From assembly GCA_951213105.1 (NCBI GenBank), contig OX578140.1, positions 124,871,965-124,935,964 on the forward strand: a stretch of 64,000 nt of DNA. Direction: 5' to 3'. A program made the translations under genes and the position numbers. This document shows positions 11,575-22,668 of the stretch, one piece after another; position 1 is the stretch's first letter, and every line of letters starts with the position of its first letter. The notes under the pieces are model-generated. The model was not told the origin of the DNA. It did no database searches and worked only from the letters and a program-made list of their open reading frames with translations. This DNA is from Amaurobius ferox (lineage: Eukaryota; Arthropoda; Arachnida; Araneae; Amaurobiidae).

Positions 11575-12783
11575 AACAGTCGAGTCACATTATTATGACC
11601 ACTTGCTAATATCCTGCATAACAGTCTCTAGCAACACAGACGGCAACCAGATGCCATGGGAGTGACTCAATAAAGTTATGAATTTTTGGTAGAGGTATTT
11701 GAAGTCGTGCAGACCTCAGTTCATCCAACATTTGCTGACGGGTGCGTGATGGTAGATCCAGTCGTCGAACATATCGATTGAGGTGGTCACAAATGTGCTC
11801 GATCGGGTTAAGATCCAGGGAATTCGAAAGCTAGGGAAGTAACTGGAAATCTTGGTTGACCTTTTTGAACCACAATTTTAACAATTGTTGAAAGATCCCA
11901 TCGGCCATAAGGAAGACCGTCAATATAAATGGGTATACTTGATCAGCAATGATGGAGATATACCCGTTTCTATCAAGATCTGTCAAGAATGCCTTCTACA
12001 GGATTCAAGGAACCCAGAAGAGACCAAGAAATCATTTCCGAGACCATACCGCTGCCGCTACCAGCTTGTTTACTTCCAGCAGTGGTTGCTGCATGCTTGT
12101 TCTTGCCGGTTTCACGCCTAAACATACCATCGCCCATCCATTCGCTGGTTCGTTGGAGCTAAAAACGTGACTCGTCAGAGAAGGCAACTCTTGCCAGTCA
12201 GTGCAAGTCTAATTTAGGTACTCCTGTGCAAATTTCAGCCGTTGTTGGCGATGAGCCTTTGTGAGCATGGGTTCAGTGACGAGCCGTCTTCTCCGGAGCC
12301 CCATTTATAACAGGGTTTGTTGCACAGTGGATTTGGGCACACATCTGGAAGTCCCCCTTGCTTCGTTTTTATAGTGAGTTGCTCCACAGTAGCGTTCCGA
12401 TCAGCACACACCAAACTACGCAGGCGACATTCACCTCTCACATCAATGGCTCGTTGTGTTCTACAGTTACCACCTTTAGTTTTCTAAATTGTTCCATTCT
12501 TCCACTCACAATATACGTTAACTACACTAGCCTCCTGGTTCACAAATTCGGCAGTTTCATAAGTACTGTAGCCCTTGGGCTGATAATCAATGATCATACC
12601 CTTCTCCACGTCTGTTAAATCACATTGTTTGCCCATGACAGTCCTGGTTGTTATTCTGGTAAGTTGCCGATATCCCATCTTATATACCCATGCATTTTGA
12701 CCGTGACACTGGCATTCATTTATTGACTATGCGTCCTTGACGTGAGAGGCAGGATATGTTCATAATAATGTCACTCAACTCTT
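11575..12783 (-). mobile_element. Tc1-like transposon, ~1.2 kb
   Basis: Imperfect inverted ends: GAGTCACATTATTATGACCA at 11582 and its partner read in reverse from about 12776 (GAGTGACATTATTATGAACA). TA dinucleotides lie at 11573-11574 and 12784-12785, as expected for Tc1 insertion. It contains one decayed transposase gene on the minus strand. Confidence 0.88.
11628..12636 (-). pseudogene. Tc1-type transposase, broken
   Basis: Start at 12636 gives MGKQCDLTDVEKGMII, the beginning of the paired-like DNA-binding domain of this Tc1 group, followed by a KGYSTYETAEFVN helix. A second readable block (12441-12235) has RLRSLVCADRNATVEQLTIK and later SQRLIANNG. The next block contains EYLN*TCTDWQE and remnants of the catalytic core up to YPFILTVF, with NEPANGW near the first catalytic region. 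Total length of about 336 codons matches a Tc1 transposase (about 340). Multiple stops and frameshifts are present. Its role would have been excision and TA-targeted insertion of the surrounding element. Confidence 0.88.
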
Positions 12784-13449
12784 TAGTTATAGACATATTT
12801 TAATAGTAAGATTGTTTGATTTCTTTTCAAAATTTTTATGTGGTAACCGTATGAGTAGTTGACGGGAATGCTGATAATACTCATTACTGCTAACTGAATT
12901 CCTTTTTGATTCAAAAATGTCCTACTTCAACAAAATAAACTTTCAAAATTATTCATTGTTTTATGAATAGGTCAGGTCAAAACCTTTGTAATTTTACTTT
13001 TTTATTGAATTACAGAAACAAAAATTAACGTATCTTTCTCACAGTTTGCCTTTTTTTATATTGCAGGTTGAGGATAACTGATATACAGTTACATTTACGT
13101 CTAAACGTGAATTTTTGTAACTGAATGTGCAAAAAAAAAAAAAACTACATGTATAAAGTTGGTAACCTTGAATATAATTCTTACCATTTACACAACCTGC
13201 CATGTGAGCGGTTATGTTTCTTAAAGCTATTTTTTAAGAATAGTTCACCCGAGACTATCCAGTCTGACAAATAATAAAATTTTATATAAATTGTTTTATT
13301 TTTATTTCTGAAGACTTACTCAAGTATGCATTTAATGATATCACTTTATTTATTGTTAAATAATTAACAGCAGTTGTAAAAGATTTTACACATAATTTGA
13401 AAAATAATGTGTAAAATTTGAAAATAATGGAATCTGAAAAATAAGTGTA
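12784..13449. other. No gene
   Basis: Very AT-rich with short A runs (about 13131-13144). No coding or RNA signal recognised. Confidence 0.55.
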
Positions 13450-14030
13450 CTTTGTTAGGTAACATAATATAAATGTTGAATATGATATGTGAGGATTCTA
13501 TTATTGCATGCGAATTCTACTGTTCATTATGTTAATTTATGCACGAAACGCCTCAACTCTGTATTCGAGAGTCACGTACTCACGACCAGCCAGGACTATA
13601 AATACGGAAAGCGTTCGGCAGATCAAGAGAGCAAAAAGGGAGAAATATCCAGTATCCGTATTAGAGCTGGATGCAAGCGCGAATCGTCGTCGTTAGCTTC
13701 GACTGTTATCTTTATACCAGAGTATGGTGTTGGTCTGTTCATTAATGGAAGCACGCAGCAAAAGGATGATCTCTAAAATATTGTGAGTATAGATAGCTAT
13801 GATTTAATAGTTGGTTAGTATTACTAATTCAGTGCAGTAACGAAAGGTTAAGATTAGGTTGAGGTATAGATCTGAGAGTGCTAGCTTGTAAATATTCTGT
13901 GTATGTAATTGTGTATTGAGTTGTCAGCGAAGTAAGCTGGAATAAAGTATGTGTTTGTTAAATGTTGTAGATCATTAATGGAATTTAAGTCAGGTAAAAA
14001 CCCTTTACAATACTGCCTGCACAAAGTAAC
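13450..14030 (+). other. Possible solo LTR or promoter module, uncertain
   Basis: A TATAAATA box at about 13597 lies in a GC-richer stretch and an AATAAAG polyadenylation signal is at about 13941, a spacing plausible for an LTR R region. A run TGGCAATGGGAAC at 14032 could be a primer-binding-like site. No matching second LTR or target duplication is visible. The 95-codon frame 13489-13776 has no recognisable domain. Confidence 0.25.
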
Positions 14031-14690
14031 TGGCAATGGGAACTTCACAGATATCAAATAATTAATAAACAAAATGCCATTTACGTGCTGTTATCCAGCG
14101 AAGTATTTATTTTTCAGATTTTTCTAACAGCAGTCATAGCGAAAAATCGGCGACGGTTCCAGTCCGATGGAGCTCAGGTCAACGCAAGGCAAATTCATAT
14201 AATTTTTTTTTTCTCAAGCGCTTAAGGAGTTATGAACACTTGAAATTTGGAGTTCCTACAGTTATATAAGTGAAGCTGTTGTTTTACATTTTCCGGAATG
14301 ATTAGCTTATCAAACAAATTGCTATTATTTATTGTGATGCTAAATAAACCAAATAAAATGTATGCCATTTTTAATCTTAAAATTTTTTAATATTAATTAT
14401 TAATTATAAAAGTCATATTTGGAAAAGAACATTAATAGAGACGTGGATAAATTTTAAAGACAATCGATTCAGAACTGTTGCACATTGGTAGTCTAAATTT
14501 TAGTTCATTCCTTTTAGTATTTTGGGGGGAGGGGAACCTTATAGCAGTTGTCGACGTAAAATACTCAGGCGAAAATTTTCAAAATTGCAATGTAATGCAA
14601 AGTTTGCACATATGGCATTTCTGACAAAGAGTGATCAGACTTCGTTATTGCATTTATGTTAGGAAAAAACCATAATTTAAAGTGCAATTA
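14031..14690. other. No gene; repeat G core inside
   Basis: Intergenic AT-rich DNA containing the repeat G core (listed separately) and no other recognised feature. Confidence 0.5.
14125..14240 (+). repeat. Repeat G, copy 2
   Basis: Carries TAGCGAAAAATCGGCGACGG followed by TTCCAGTCCGATGGAGCTCA and a T run. The core matches the minus strand near 37240 and, in shortened form, 2960-2985. Confidence 0.55.
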
Positions 14691-14704
14691 CACATATGAA
14701 AGTC

Positions 14705-14990
14705 GGGGGCGCGGTAGCCCATTGGTTAGCGCGCTGGAGTTGCACTCGGTAGGCCCGGGTTCGATTCCAGCCACTGCCAAAACTGCCGCCGTGTTCATGC
14801 GGAGTACGATCACGTTAAACATGTGGGTCCGAAAGTCCTTCCGAGAGGTTGGTGGTAGGGGAAGGAGGGTACGGTCCCTGTGGATGCCTCCCCCACTGGG
14901 TTCCGGTCTAAATTGGGTGGCACTTCCCGACCGTCCAAACAGTTACCTTACACCTTTCTGGTAGGTCGGACGGTCTGGGTTTCAACAACA
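14705..14990 (+). mobile_element. tRNA-derived SINE-1, full length, with 13-bp TSD
   Basis: A tRNA-like head with internal pol III promoter: A box TAGCCCATTGGTTAGCGCG and B box GGTTCGATTCC. It is followed by a GC-rich body (CGTGTTCATGCGGAGTACGA, CCTTCCGAGAGGTTGGTGG) and a short CAA-repeat tail. The direct repeat ACATATGAAAGTC at 14692-14704 and 14991-15003 is the target-site duplication, showing LINE-driven insertion. This is the best-preserved standard copy; others are at 16150, 17511, 35535, 49770 and 52670. The open frames through it are artefacts of its GC content. Confidence 0.95.
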
Positions 14991-15235
14991 ACATATGAAA
15001 GTCGATTCCGCTTAGATTCGCGTTGGTTTCGAAGCGTTTTTTGTAAAACAATTTTAATTTCAGATTTCATTTAAAAGTCGGAACCAACAAAAATAAATAG
15101 TGAAATTGCAAATTAAACTAAATGCATGTTTCATCAATGTAAGGGAAAATGTATAGGCAGACTAAGTTTGCATACTTAAGACTTAATTGTACAATACACT
15201 TTATTGAAAAGTGTCAAATTTATGGTTTATGAGAT

Positions 15236-15470
15236 TAATGGATTACTAGACTTTATAGTTTCAATCATTGTTGTGATAAATAGCCGCGATGCAATTTTTT
15301 TGATCATGTCGCCCGTACCCCCCCCCCTCTTCAGGGGGTAAAATTAACCGCTCCCCAGGTGGTACATTATCAAGTACTTGTAAAATTTGAAAAAAGAGTT
15401 ACTAAAATGGATTCTGGTATGAAACAGTCAATATGAGCTACAGTTAATTTCTTTTGCATTAATGTGCCCT
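15236..15470 (-). repeat. Repeat D, copy 1
   Basis: Reverse copy of the segment at 18534-18790: shares GATAATGTAC, a CCCCC-rich stretch and ACAACAATGATTGAAACTAT. Function unknown. Confidence 0.6.
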
Positions 15471-16149
15471 CTTTCAGCCATATTATTCCATTAACTTATA
15501 TATTTTATTTGTAACAGATTGTTCACCCTCTGCAGAGTTAAATGTATATATATAAATGTATATATATAAATGTATATACGTCAGTGGAATTTCACTGAGA
15601 GGAGGCGTTTTGTAACGAACGCTCATAAGGCATATTATACGCATTCAGCTATAAACGACTTTATTTAAAAGGCTTAATTATCATCTACCACGCTATAATT
15701 CTGAAATAAAGCATAGACACTGCCAAGCCCATTTAATACAAAAGATGATCCGTACGGACGAACAAATCGCAAACTTCAACTTGTCAATTGTGCTTCATAA
15801 TGGCAAGCGTTTCCTTTAAAATTCAACAGATATCTATACCCCTACAGTAATACAACATCTCAACTTGAACTTCCCCGTTTTTGCGATCTGCTGATTGTTC
15901 CACGCTTTGAGCTGCCGATCTCACTGTCAATCTGATCAAGCTCATCACTGAAAGGAGGATTACTGCAGCCTCATAAGGCCCAACAAAATTCCATGAGCTA
16001 GAAACTGTTTTAGCTCAACGCAAAAATACTCACCTATTACGATTTTACTCTAGGATCGCAACAGGGCATTGATAAGTTGATTTTGAGGCGTACCTCATAA
16101 GGCATTATTAAACGCTTTGAACTTCTTGCTTACTGACCAACCTACACGA
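15471..16149. other. No gene
   Basis: AT-rich; short TATATAAATGTA triplication at 15545-15580. The word CTCATAAGGC appears three times between 15625 and 16105, suggesting a diffuse old repeat. No gene seen. Confidence 0.45.
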
Positions 16150-16375
16150 AGTTGTAAGGTACCTGTTTGGACGGCCGGTAAAATGCCATCTGATCTAGAT
16201 CTAAACCCAATAGCGTGGCAACCATAGGGACCGTATCATCGTTCCCCTACCCAATTCCTTCTCGGATAGACCTACGGACCTATCCCGTCCATACTCCGCG
16301 CAGACACGGGGATAGTTTTGAGTGACGTCGAAAATCGAACTCGGGTTCTTCGAGCGTGATCCCCTGTCTTGACAA
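16150..16375 (-). mobile_element. SINE-1, diverged copy
   Basis: Minus-strand copy recognisable by AAGGTACCTGTTTGGACGGC at the tail side, CATAGGGACCGTATCATC in the body and a B-box remnant read here as AATCGAACTCGGGTTC. Substitutions are frequent, so it is older than the copy at 14705. No clear TSD. Confidence 0.8.
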
Positions 16376-17198
16376 ATGAAAAAATTCCTGCCCTCAAACG
16401 ATTTGAGATTGAAGTTTCTTTAACTCAACGCAATAATGTTCACCAAAACACTTTGCTTCCGGATCAAAATCCAAAACTGCAAGTTGGTCTTCAGAACACT
16501 CTTTACACATCATTCTTTTTCAAAAACAAGATGGCTGAGGAATAGCTTCGATGTTCTCCGACCAGTATCATTTTTATCGGTAACCAGTTATATAACATTG
16601 AGCTGTATTGCACTTTAAAGACTACAACAGTCGAACACGAAATCTATTCCAAATCTCCTGATTAACAATTAATTATGCATACCTTACACCATCCTAGTCA
16701 TGTCGGTTTATACCTTGCAAACACTCTTTCTGACGACAAGAAAAGCCGGAAACATGTAATCACGTTTTGTGAAATAAAACGTAATTTGCAGTCTACAACT
16801 TTCCTAATTTAATGTAAATAATTATTTTTACGAGATTTTTTAATTCAGCTGTATTCCGGTGGTAGAGATGTTAGCTTCATATGCTAAACTAATTTTATTC
16901 AGGTTGTCTCTGATACTTTATATTCAAGTTAAACCTGGAGTTTCAGCAGCGCGAATTAAGATTACTTAACCTTAATTCCTAAATAATCTCATCGAAGGAG
17001 AAATTATTGATTTGTGCTGTTTCACCACTGAAAATTGCATTTAATGCTAAAAAAATATGTACTTGAATCAATATTTTAGAATATATGAAATGTATTTTTA
17101 GCTCTAGTAATTAAAGTAAAAAATGCAGCTGCATGTTCAAGACATGGTTTCATAAATCATGTAAAGTGTATATTATTACAAGAGGGGTGTTACTCTTG
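16376..17198. other. No gene
   Basis: AT-rich intergenic sequence; a 60-codon frame at 16436-16618 has no recognisable domain. Confidence 0.5.
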
Positions 17199-17230
17199 TA
17201 ATATAAAATTGTATATATATAATATATGTA

Positions 17231-17304
<74 letters not shown>
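17199..17304. repeat. (TA)n microsatellite
   Basis: TA-rich stretch leading into about 70 bases of pure TA repeat. Confidence 0.93.
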
Positions 17305-17307
<3 letters not shown>

Positions 17308-17510
17308 CTTCTATGTAAACGTAGATAGTTCAAATAACAATCATATGACGCATAAATACAGTCATAGCATCCTCATACATTCAGCTTTCCCAATGTTAAA
17401 ATTCCGCTTCCATTACAGATAGCAGCACTAATGGATCGGTTTCTAGTACATTTTTCGAGCACATCAACATGGAATAAACGATTTCCATATTACAGCAAGA
17501 GAAATTGATA

Positions 17511-17762
17511 CTCTAACCAGATCGTCCCACATACAAGTATCTGTTTGAACAGCCGGAAAGTGCCACCCAATTGAGACCGAAACCCAGTGGAGATTCTCTT
17601 TGCCTTCCCTTACCACCAACCTCTCGGAAAGACTTACGGATACAATATTTATCGTACCCGTACCCCCCAGAACACGGGAAAATTTGGGCAGAGCCGGGAA
17701 TCGAACTCGGGTCGTCCGAGTGCAATCCCTCCGCTCTAATCAGTGGACTATCCCACTCCTAA
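17511..17762 (-). mobile_element. SINE-1 copy with 11-bp TSD
   Basis: Reverse copy with the tRNA-like head at the right end: B box read on the minus strand as GAGTTCGATTCCC, A box TAGTCCACTGATTAGAGCGG. The body shows ACCAACCTCTCGGAAAGACT on the plus strand. The direct repeat AGAAATTGATA at 17500-17510 and 17763-17773 marks the target duplication. Confidence 0.92.
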
Positions 17763-18533
17763 AGAAATTGATATTGCACCAAATTTCGCGAATCTCTAAG
17801 ATAACAGACAAATTCAGTTGCACCATGTAGCCAGTTCCCAATTTCTATAAAATGTAATTCAACCATTGCAGCATCATGTAGCCTCAGCTAAATTTCAAAG
17901 AAATTTGAAGGCAAATGTGTAGTAGGAATAAATTTGTGGGTTCTGCAGAGATTCCAAAAATTGTGGTATGTGACATGTCTTCTTGAGGCTACTGCGGATA
18001 TCGGTAATTCCATGATAACGAACGCATATTAAGGGCCAAACTGGTCCGCAGATATTGTTACCTGCATGGGGAACGGTATAATGCTAACTGCATAAGTTAA
18101 TACCAAACAATAGCAACTTTGTACATTTTTCAACTCAAATAATCTTTATTCAGAATATAATTTTTGTTATAATAATGCACATTTGAAAGTGCATAAAAAC
18201 ATTTTTAGGATTATGCGTAGCTATATCTCAAGAGTAAAAAAAATGAATATTCAATTTGGAACATTTTTATAAATAAACTACTACTGTAAGAATGACTTAA
18301 TAACAGTATGTTTAAGAATAGTATGTTTTGCGAAATAATTTAATCACTTGCTGCATGTGCTACTTTTCAAGACCAGCATCTAACGTAAACACTACATAGT
18401 TACCATGCAAAATTCAACTGTAAATTAACTGAAGTGTTGATGACCCAAGTTCGTCCGACTCTCCCGAGGGCTTGAGTAGCGGTTTGGACGGCCGGGACGA
18501 CAACTGAAGTGTGGCTCAACTCGACTTTCTCAT
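17763..18533. other. No gene; small SINE-1 fragment
   Basis: Mostly AT-rich. About 18447-18512 holds a fragment with TTTGGACGGCCGGGACGAC, related to the SINE-1 tail region. Confidence 0.5.
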
Positions 18534-18790
18534 ACCAGATTTTTTTTTTTTTTACAAATTTTACAAAACAAAATTTGAAAAACAGTTTCGTGGACGATAA
18601 CAACTATAGCGTGTTACCCTTCACTTTAAAAGGGATTGAAAATACCTTTATATATATATTTATTAATATCATACTTGATAATGTACTCCCCGTGTGAGTG
18701 TGAACTTGCCCCCACCCCCCCGAGGAAGGCTAATGACGACACAAGAAAATTGTATCGCCCATATTTTTCACAACAATGATTGAAACTATT
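18534..18790 (+). repeat. Repeat D, copy 2
   Basis: Shares TTACCCTTCACTTTAAAAGG and TATAGCGTGTTACCC with 24095-24330, and the C-rich stretch plus ACAACAATGATTGAAACTAT with the reverse copy at 15236-15470. No coding potential. Origin unknown. Confidence 0.65.
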
Positions 18791-19391
18791 AAATCTCGTG
18801 ATTATTTAGACATAAATAAACCCTTACATGCATGATTATGCAAAATTTTGTCCTTTGCTGCCATGTTGAAAATTGTTTTCTCTCGAATTTAAAAAAATTC
18901 TATCTAGGTCTAGACATTTTTAATAAGAAAGCCGGATATAAAGTTTCGTGAAAACCATTAATATGTGTGGCTACTATCGTGCACATAATATATAGATCAT
19001 AGGCATCAGACAAACAGACATCACACCAAAAAAAGTCAAAACGTGTTCAGGAGGTCTTAAAAGATATATTAGCATCAAGATCCCGAAATCGAACTTGAAA
19101 ACAATACTTTCTCAATACTACGTATGAGAACGTAAAATGTACTCTTGACAACATTGTTATATAAGATCTTTAAATAATAATCCTTTAAACAGACTGAAAT
19201 CTCAGCCAGAATTCGAACCATTGAGTTTTAGCTGCCCGGATGATGCTCTATCCCAGAGTTTCTCAAATATTTCCTTCCGGGACCCTGTTATTTGTATAAT
19301 TCTCTTCGTGACGCGCTCAAATTTTTATCGCTACAGGTAAAATGAGACAGATTTGAATGTACATACAGTTTTCATGTATTATAATAAAAAA
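18791..19391. other. No gene; possible hAT-type end at 19253
   Basis: A string CAGAGTTTCTCAAATATTTC at 19253 followed by GGGACCC and CGTGACGCGCTCAAA resembles the terminal repeat of some hAT elements. No partner end is visible, so this is only a hint. Confidence 0.3.
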
Positions 19392-20031
19392 TCTGATGTG
19401 GGCAGCACATGACTTTCCTTATATAATGCAATGAATTTACTACTTTTACAGTAAAAAAATAGATTATTCTTATACTAGATATTTATTTTCTTTACAAGAT
19501 ATTGAATTTTCGTCAATGAGTCGTCATTTTCATTCATTTTGCTTAATTTTTTTATCCATTTGGTATGTTTTTCGTTAATTTAGCAACATTTAAAAAAGTC
19601 GCCAAGTTGGTGACATTCCACCAAATTCGTCGCTAAAATCTCACCAAGCTTTATGACGGAGAAATAAGTTGCTCTTACAGCAGATAAATGACCTATTGGA
19701 GTTCAAATACGTAAGTATTACTCACAGTATATTTTTTCATGAATGGAACGAGCTAGATCCACGAGAATGATATCACCCAATTTATCGCATGATATTACAT
19801 ATGAAAAGGGAAGATGTTTATCAATAGGAAATTTTTTTTTATTTTATATGATTTTTTGATACTTTTTTTGAAAAATGTTCAATATCTCGAGAACGGTTCA
19901 TGCTAGCGTTCTAAAATTTATGCCAATCATTTTCTAATGAAACATTACATAAGAAATGTCTATTTTCGTAACTTTATTAGAGATTTCGACTTTTTGATGA
20001 TATTTTCAAAATTTCACTTGAAAATTTATGA
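19392..20031 (-). mobile_element. Family A element, copy 4, 5'-truncated
   Basis: The 3' hairpin end is intact at 19392. The copy follows the family order up to about 20031 and stops before the CA microsatellite and 5' palindrome. The conserved internal frame is interrupted at a T run near 19830-19870. Confidence 0.75.
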
Positions 20032-20068
20032 AGGACAAAGCGCAAAATGAAGGACAGAGCGTTTTTTA

Positions 20069-20460
20069 AACAAGAAAGATCAATCATGCATAAGCATTGA
20101 TTATGAAACACTTTCCAACTGAAATGTAATTTCATTTAAAAATTTCTAAAATGTGATTCATTCAGTGGTAATATCTTTTACATTATCACAGTACTACAGT
20201 AATTTATTATACTTAAATATTTAAAACTGTATCGAAATATAAATCATCTGATTCTTTATGCAAAATCAATGAATATTTCATTCATATAACTTGTATTCCA
20301 GACTCCAGAGCTAAATAATTTTGTGTGAAAAAAATTCAGCAATTCTTATGTAATTCATCTTACAATCGCTTGAGATATTTGCATTCTGCATATGTTAAAA
20401 TTAGGCTTCCTTGAAGAAATAATAAAAGTTTAGGGATCATTTAAAATCACAACTATTGAA
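20069..20460 (-). mobile_element. Family C element, 3' part, reverse
   Basis: Begins with AACAAGAAAGATCAATCATG, the reverse of the family C 3' hairpin and end. It continues through the family body (CATTCAGTGGTAATATC, TGAATATTTCATTCATAT) to about 20460. The 5' half is missing. Confidence 0.75.
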
Positions 20461-20530
20461 ATTGCATAGGCACGGAATTTATATACACAGATAATACACA
20501 GATAATATATATGTGTATGTGTATGTACTC

Positions 20531-21347
20531 AAAGTATTGGAATCGTGCCGAAGATCGGAACTCGAATTTTCAAAGTATCTACACGTTTTGGGACTTCTAG
20601 AACACGAAAAAACTACTTTTAGGAAGACGTCTGTGTGTGTAAGGGTGTATCTGTGTATGTTTCTGTGTGTCTGTGTGAATATTACATCCACTCTAATTGA
20701 AAAACTAATGGACCGAATTTCATACAATTTGGTAGGTATGTTTTTTGTGGGAAATCCTGATGTTCATTAGATTATAGTACGATTCGTAATAAAAGAATCT
20801 GCCTTCTTTGCGAAATGGCCGCAGAAATTGCCTTTATCCACTCTAGCTAAAAACTAATGAACCAAATTTAACAAAATTTGGAGTATAATATTTCAATAAC
20901 CTACAAGTGATTTATATACCAAATTTAACAAAATTTTGTATATAAATCATTTGTAGGTTATTCTACTACGATTCGGGAAAAAGGAACGGGCTATTCTTGC
21001 GAAATGGCCAGCAAAAATCGTTATATATAAAAATAAAAGACTACGTGTGCTCAATTATATCAATTAAATTCCTATTTTATATATGATTTTTGACAACAAA
21101 AAGAATAAGACTAATCCCATTACTCTAGGACTAGCCGTTCTTGAGATATTCTAGTTTTTTCGCGTTTTCGCTACGCCACCTTTGACAATAAGTTCAGCTA
21201 TCAAATGAGAACTTAATTTAAGTTTAACGTGCAAATTCAATGTCATTTAAAATACTTATGTTGTGCAGATAAACTCAAATTATCATTGAATAAATAAAGA
21301 GAACGAATATGAGTCTGCAGGGAAAGACTTGTGCTGTCCACATCAGA
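20531..21347 (+). mobile_element. Family B element, copy 1
   Basis: Starts AAAGTATTGGAATCGTGCCG without the usual 5' palindrome, contains a TG-rich tract (20630-20680), then repeated CCGAATTTCATACAATTTGG-type modules. It ends GGGAAAGACTTGTGCTGTCC and CATCAGA. The end is the same as that of family A. Confidence 0.75.
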
Positions 21348-21765
21348 ATTTTTAACAATATTACACCAATGATTTATAGAAGTGAACGGGGATTATTTTC
21401 AGGCCATTTCGAAAAAAATGTATGATCTATATTTAAAGATCCATTAAATTTTTGTCGAATAAAATGTTCAACAAATTTAAGCTGTGTACCAAATTTTAAC
21501 TCTCTAGGACGTAGGAAAGTGCATTTAAAATGCCATCAATTAAATTTATCATGAAGAGTTATATAAAATTTAAAAAAAATGAAAAATTGTTATCTACCAA
21601 ATTTATTTTAAAATATGAAGCCACTCCCATATGCAAAACGTTTAAACAAATGGAGAGATATTTATTATATAATATCTCTCTCTTTTCTTTCTGGAAGATA
21701 TCCCAAAGTCAGAATTTAATTGAATTTGTTTTTTTCCCTATATTAAATAATTTTTTTAATTAAAA
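21348..21765. other. No gene
   Basis: AT-rich spacer. A 77-codon frame at 21530-21763 is K/N/F-rich and has no recognisable domain; base composition explains it. Confidence 0.5.
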
Positions 21766-22053
21766 AACTACTTAACATATTTTACTGAATTTTTTTTTAT
21801 ATATTCTATGGGATAATGTGAATATTTCCTAAAAATTTCGAAGCAATTCGTGAATTTTAAATTTACTTAAAAAATGTTTGAAAAATTAGGTCCCAATTGT
21901 TCAATGTATTTCATTTTTTCAACCCGGGTTCAATAAAAAACTAATTGGGTGATATTATTTATTTATATTCCTATAGGTCCTACAGACCGTCTGAACAACA
22001 TACTAAAATTTCATTTTGATAAACTCATTTTTACGGCAGTTATCGTGCTAACG

Positions 22054-22091
<38 letters not shown>

Positions 22092-22176
22092 ATGAACAAA
22101 GTCATAAACACTTTTCAACTTTGTTGTAAAGTGTTAACAAAGTCATAAACACTTTTCAACTTTGTTGTAAAGTGTT
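21766..22176 (-). mobile_element. Family C element, 5' part, reverse, with doubled 5' palindrome
   Basis: Reverse copy: its 5' end is at 22176, and the palindrome AACACTTTACAACAAAGTTG is present twice in tandem (about 22085-22176), followed by a GACA tetranucleotide tract (22053-22090). It ends in body sequence at about 21766, so the 3' half is missing. Confidence 0.8.
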
Positions 22177-22239
22177 AATAAAAATGAAAGGTCTTTTATT
22201 TAACACATCCTAAAAGACGTACAAAATATGTTAAAAACT

Positions 22240-22281
22240 GCCAGAGCTCTTTCAGACGTATATACGCCCTTCATCAGTGGC
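22240..22281 (-). ncRNA. Hammerhead-ribozyme-like motif
   Basis: Minus strand: GCCA, then CTGATGA, a foldable stretch (CGTATATACG), GAAA, GAGCTC, and TGGC. Flanking GCCA/TGGC can form stem I. Stem II pairs with one bulged G. Stem III would be only two pairs (A-U, G-C) around two bases, leaving UC before the cleavage point. This is the minimal type-I layout described for Penelope-like elements. The counterpart in the right arm (23929-23970, plus strand) keeps the CTGATGA and GAAA boxes but has weaker stems I and II. Activity is untested. Confidence 0.4.
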
Positions 22282-22590
22282 TACATGAATAATAAAAACA
22301 TGAAATGTTTATATATAGAGAGACCAGTTTAAAGCAAATTTGCATAAAATATAAAATGGTAAATGAACTTACTGAAAATAATACAAGAAATATACACGGA
22401 AATTACAACATAAGTTCTAAAATTTGTATTAGTTCTTTTCTTGTAATATTTTTAAATTCGTAAGCGTTTAACCTTATTTTGTAATTTCCTTGTATATTTC
22501 TTGTATTATTTTTAGTAAGTTCATTTACCATTTTATATTTTATGCAAATTTGATTTAAAGTCTCCCTATATATAAGCATTCCATGTTTTT

Positions 22591-22634
22591 AACACTTTAC
22601 AACAAAGTTGAAAAGTGTTTATGACTTTGTTCAT

Positions 22635-22668
<34 letters not shown>

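Noticed and set aside
13489..13776. 95-codon frame as a possible small gene
   Set aside because: No known motif; it overlaps a TATA/AATAAA arrangement more like an LTR, and a second frame is equally open.
14720..14785. Possible tRNA gene (A and B boxes present)
   Set aside because: It is the head of a SINE: followed by a SINE body and CAA tail, flanked by a target duplication, and without a plausible tRNA 3' end.
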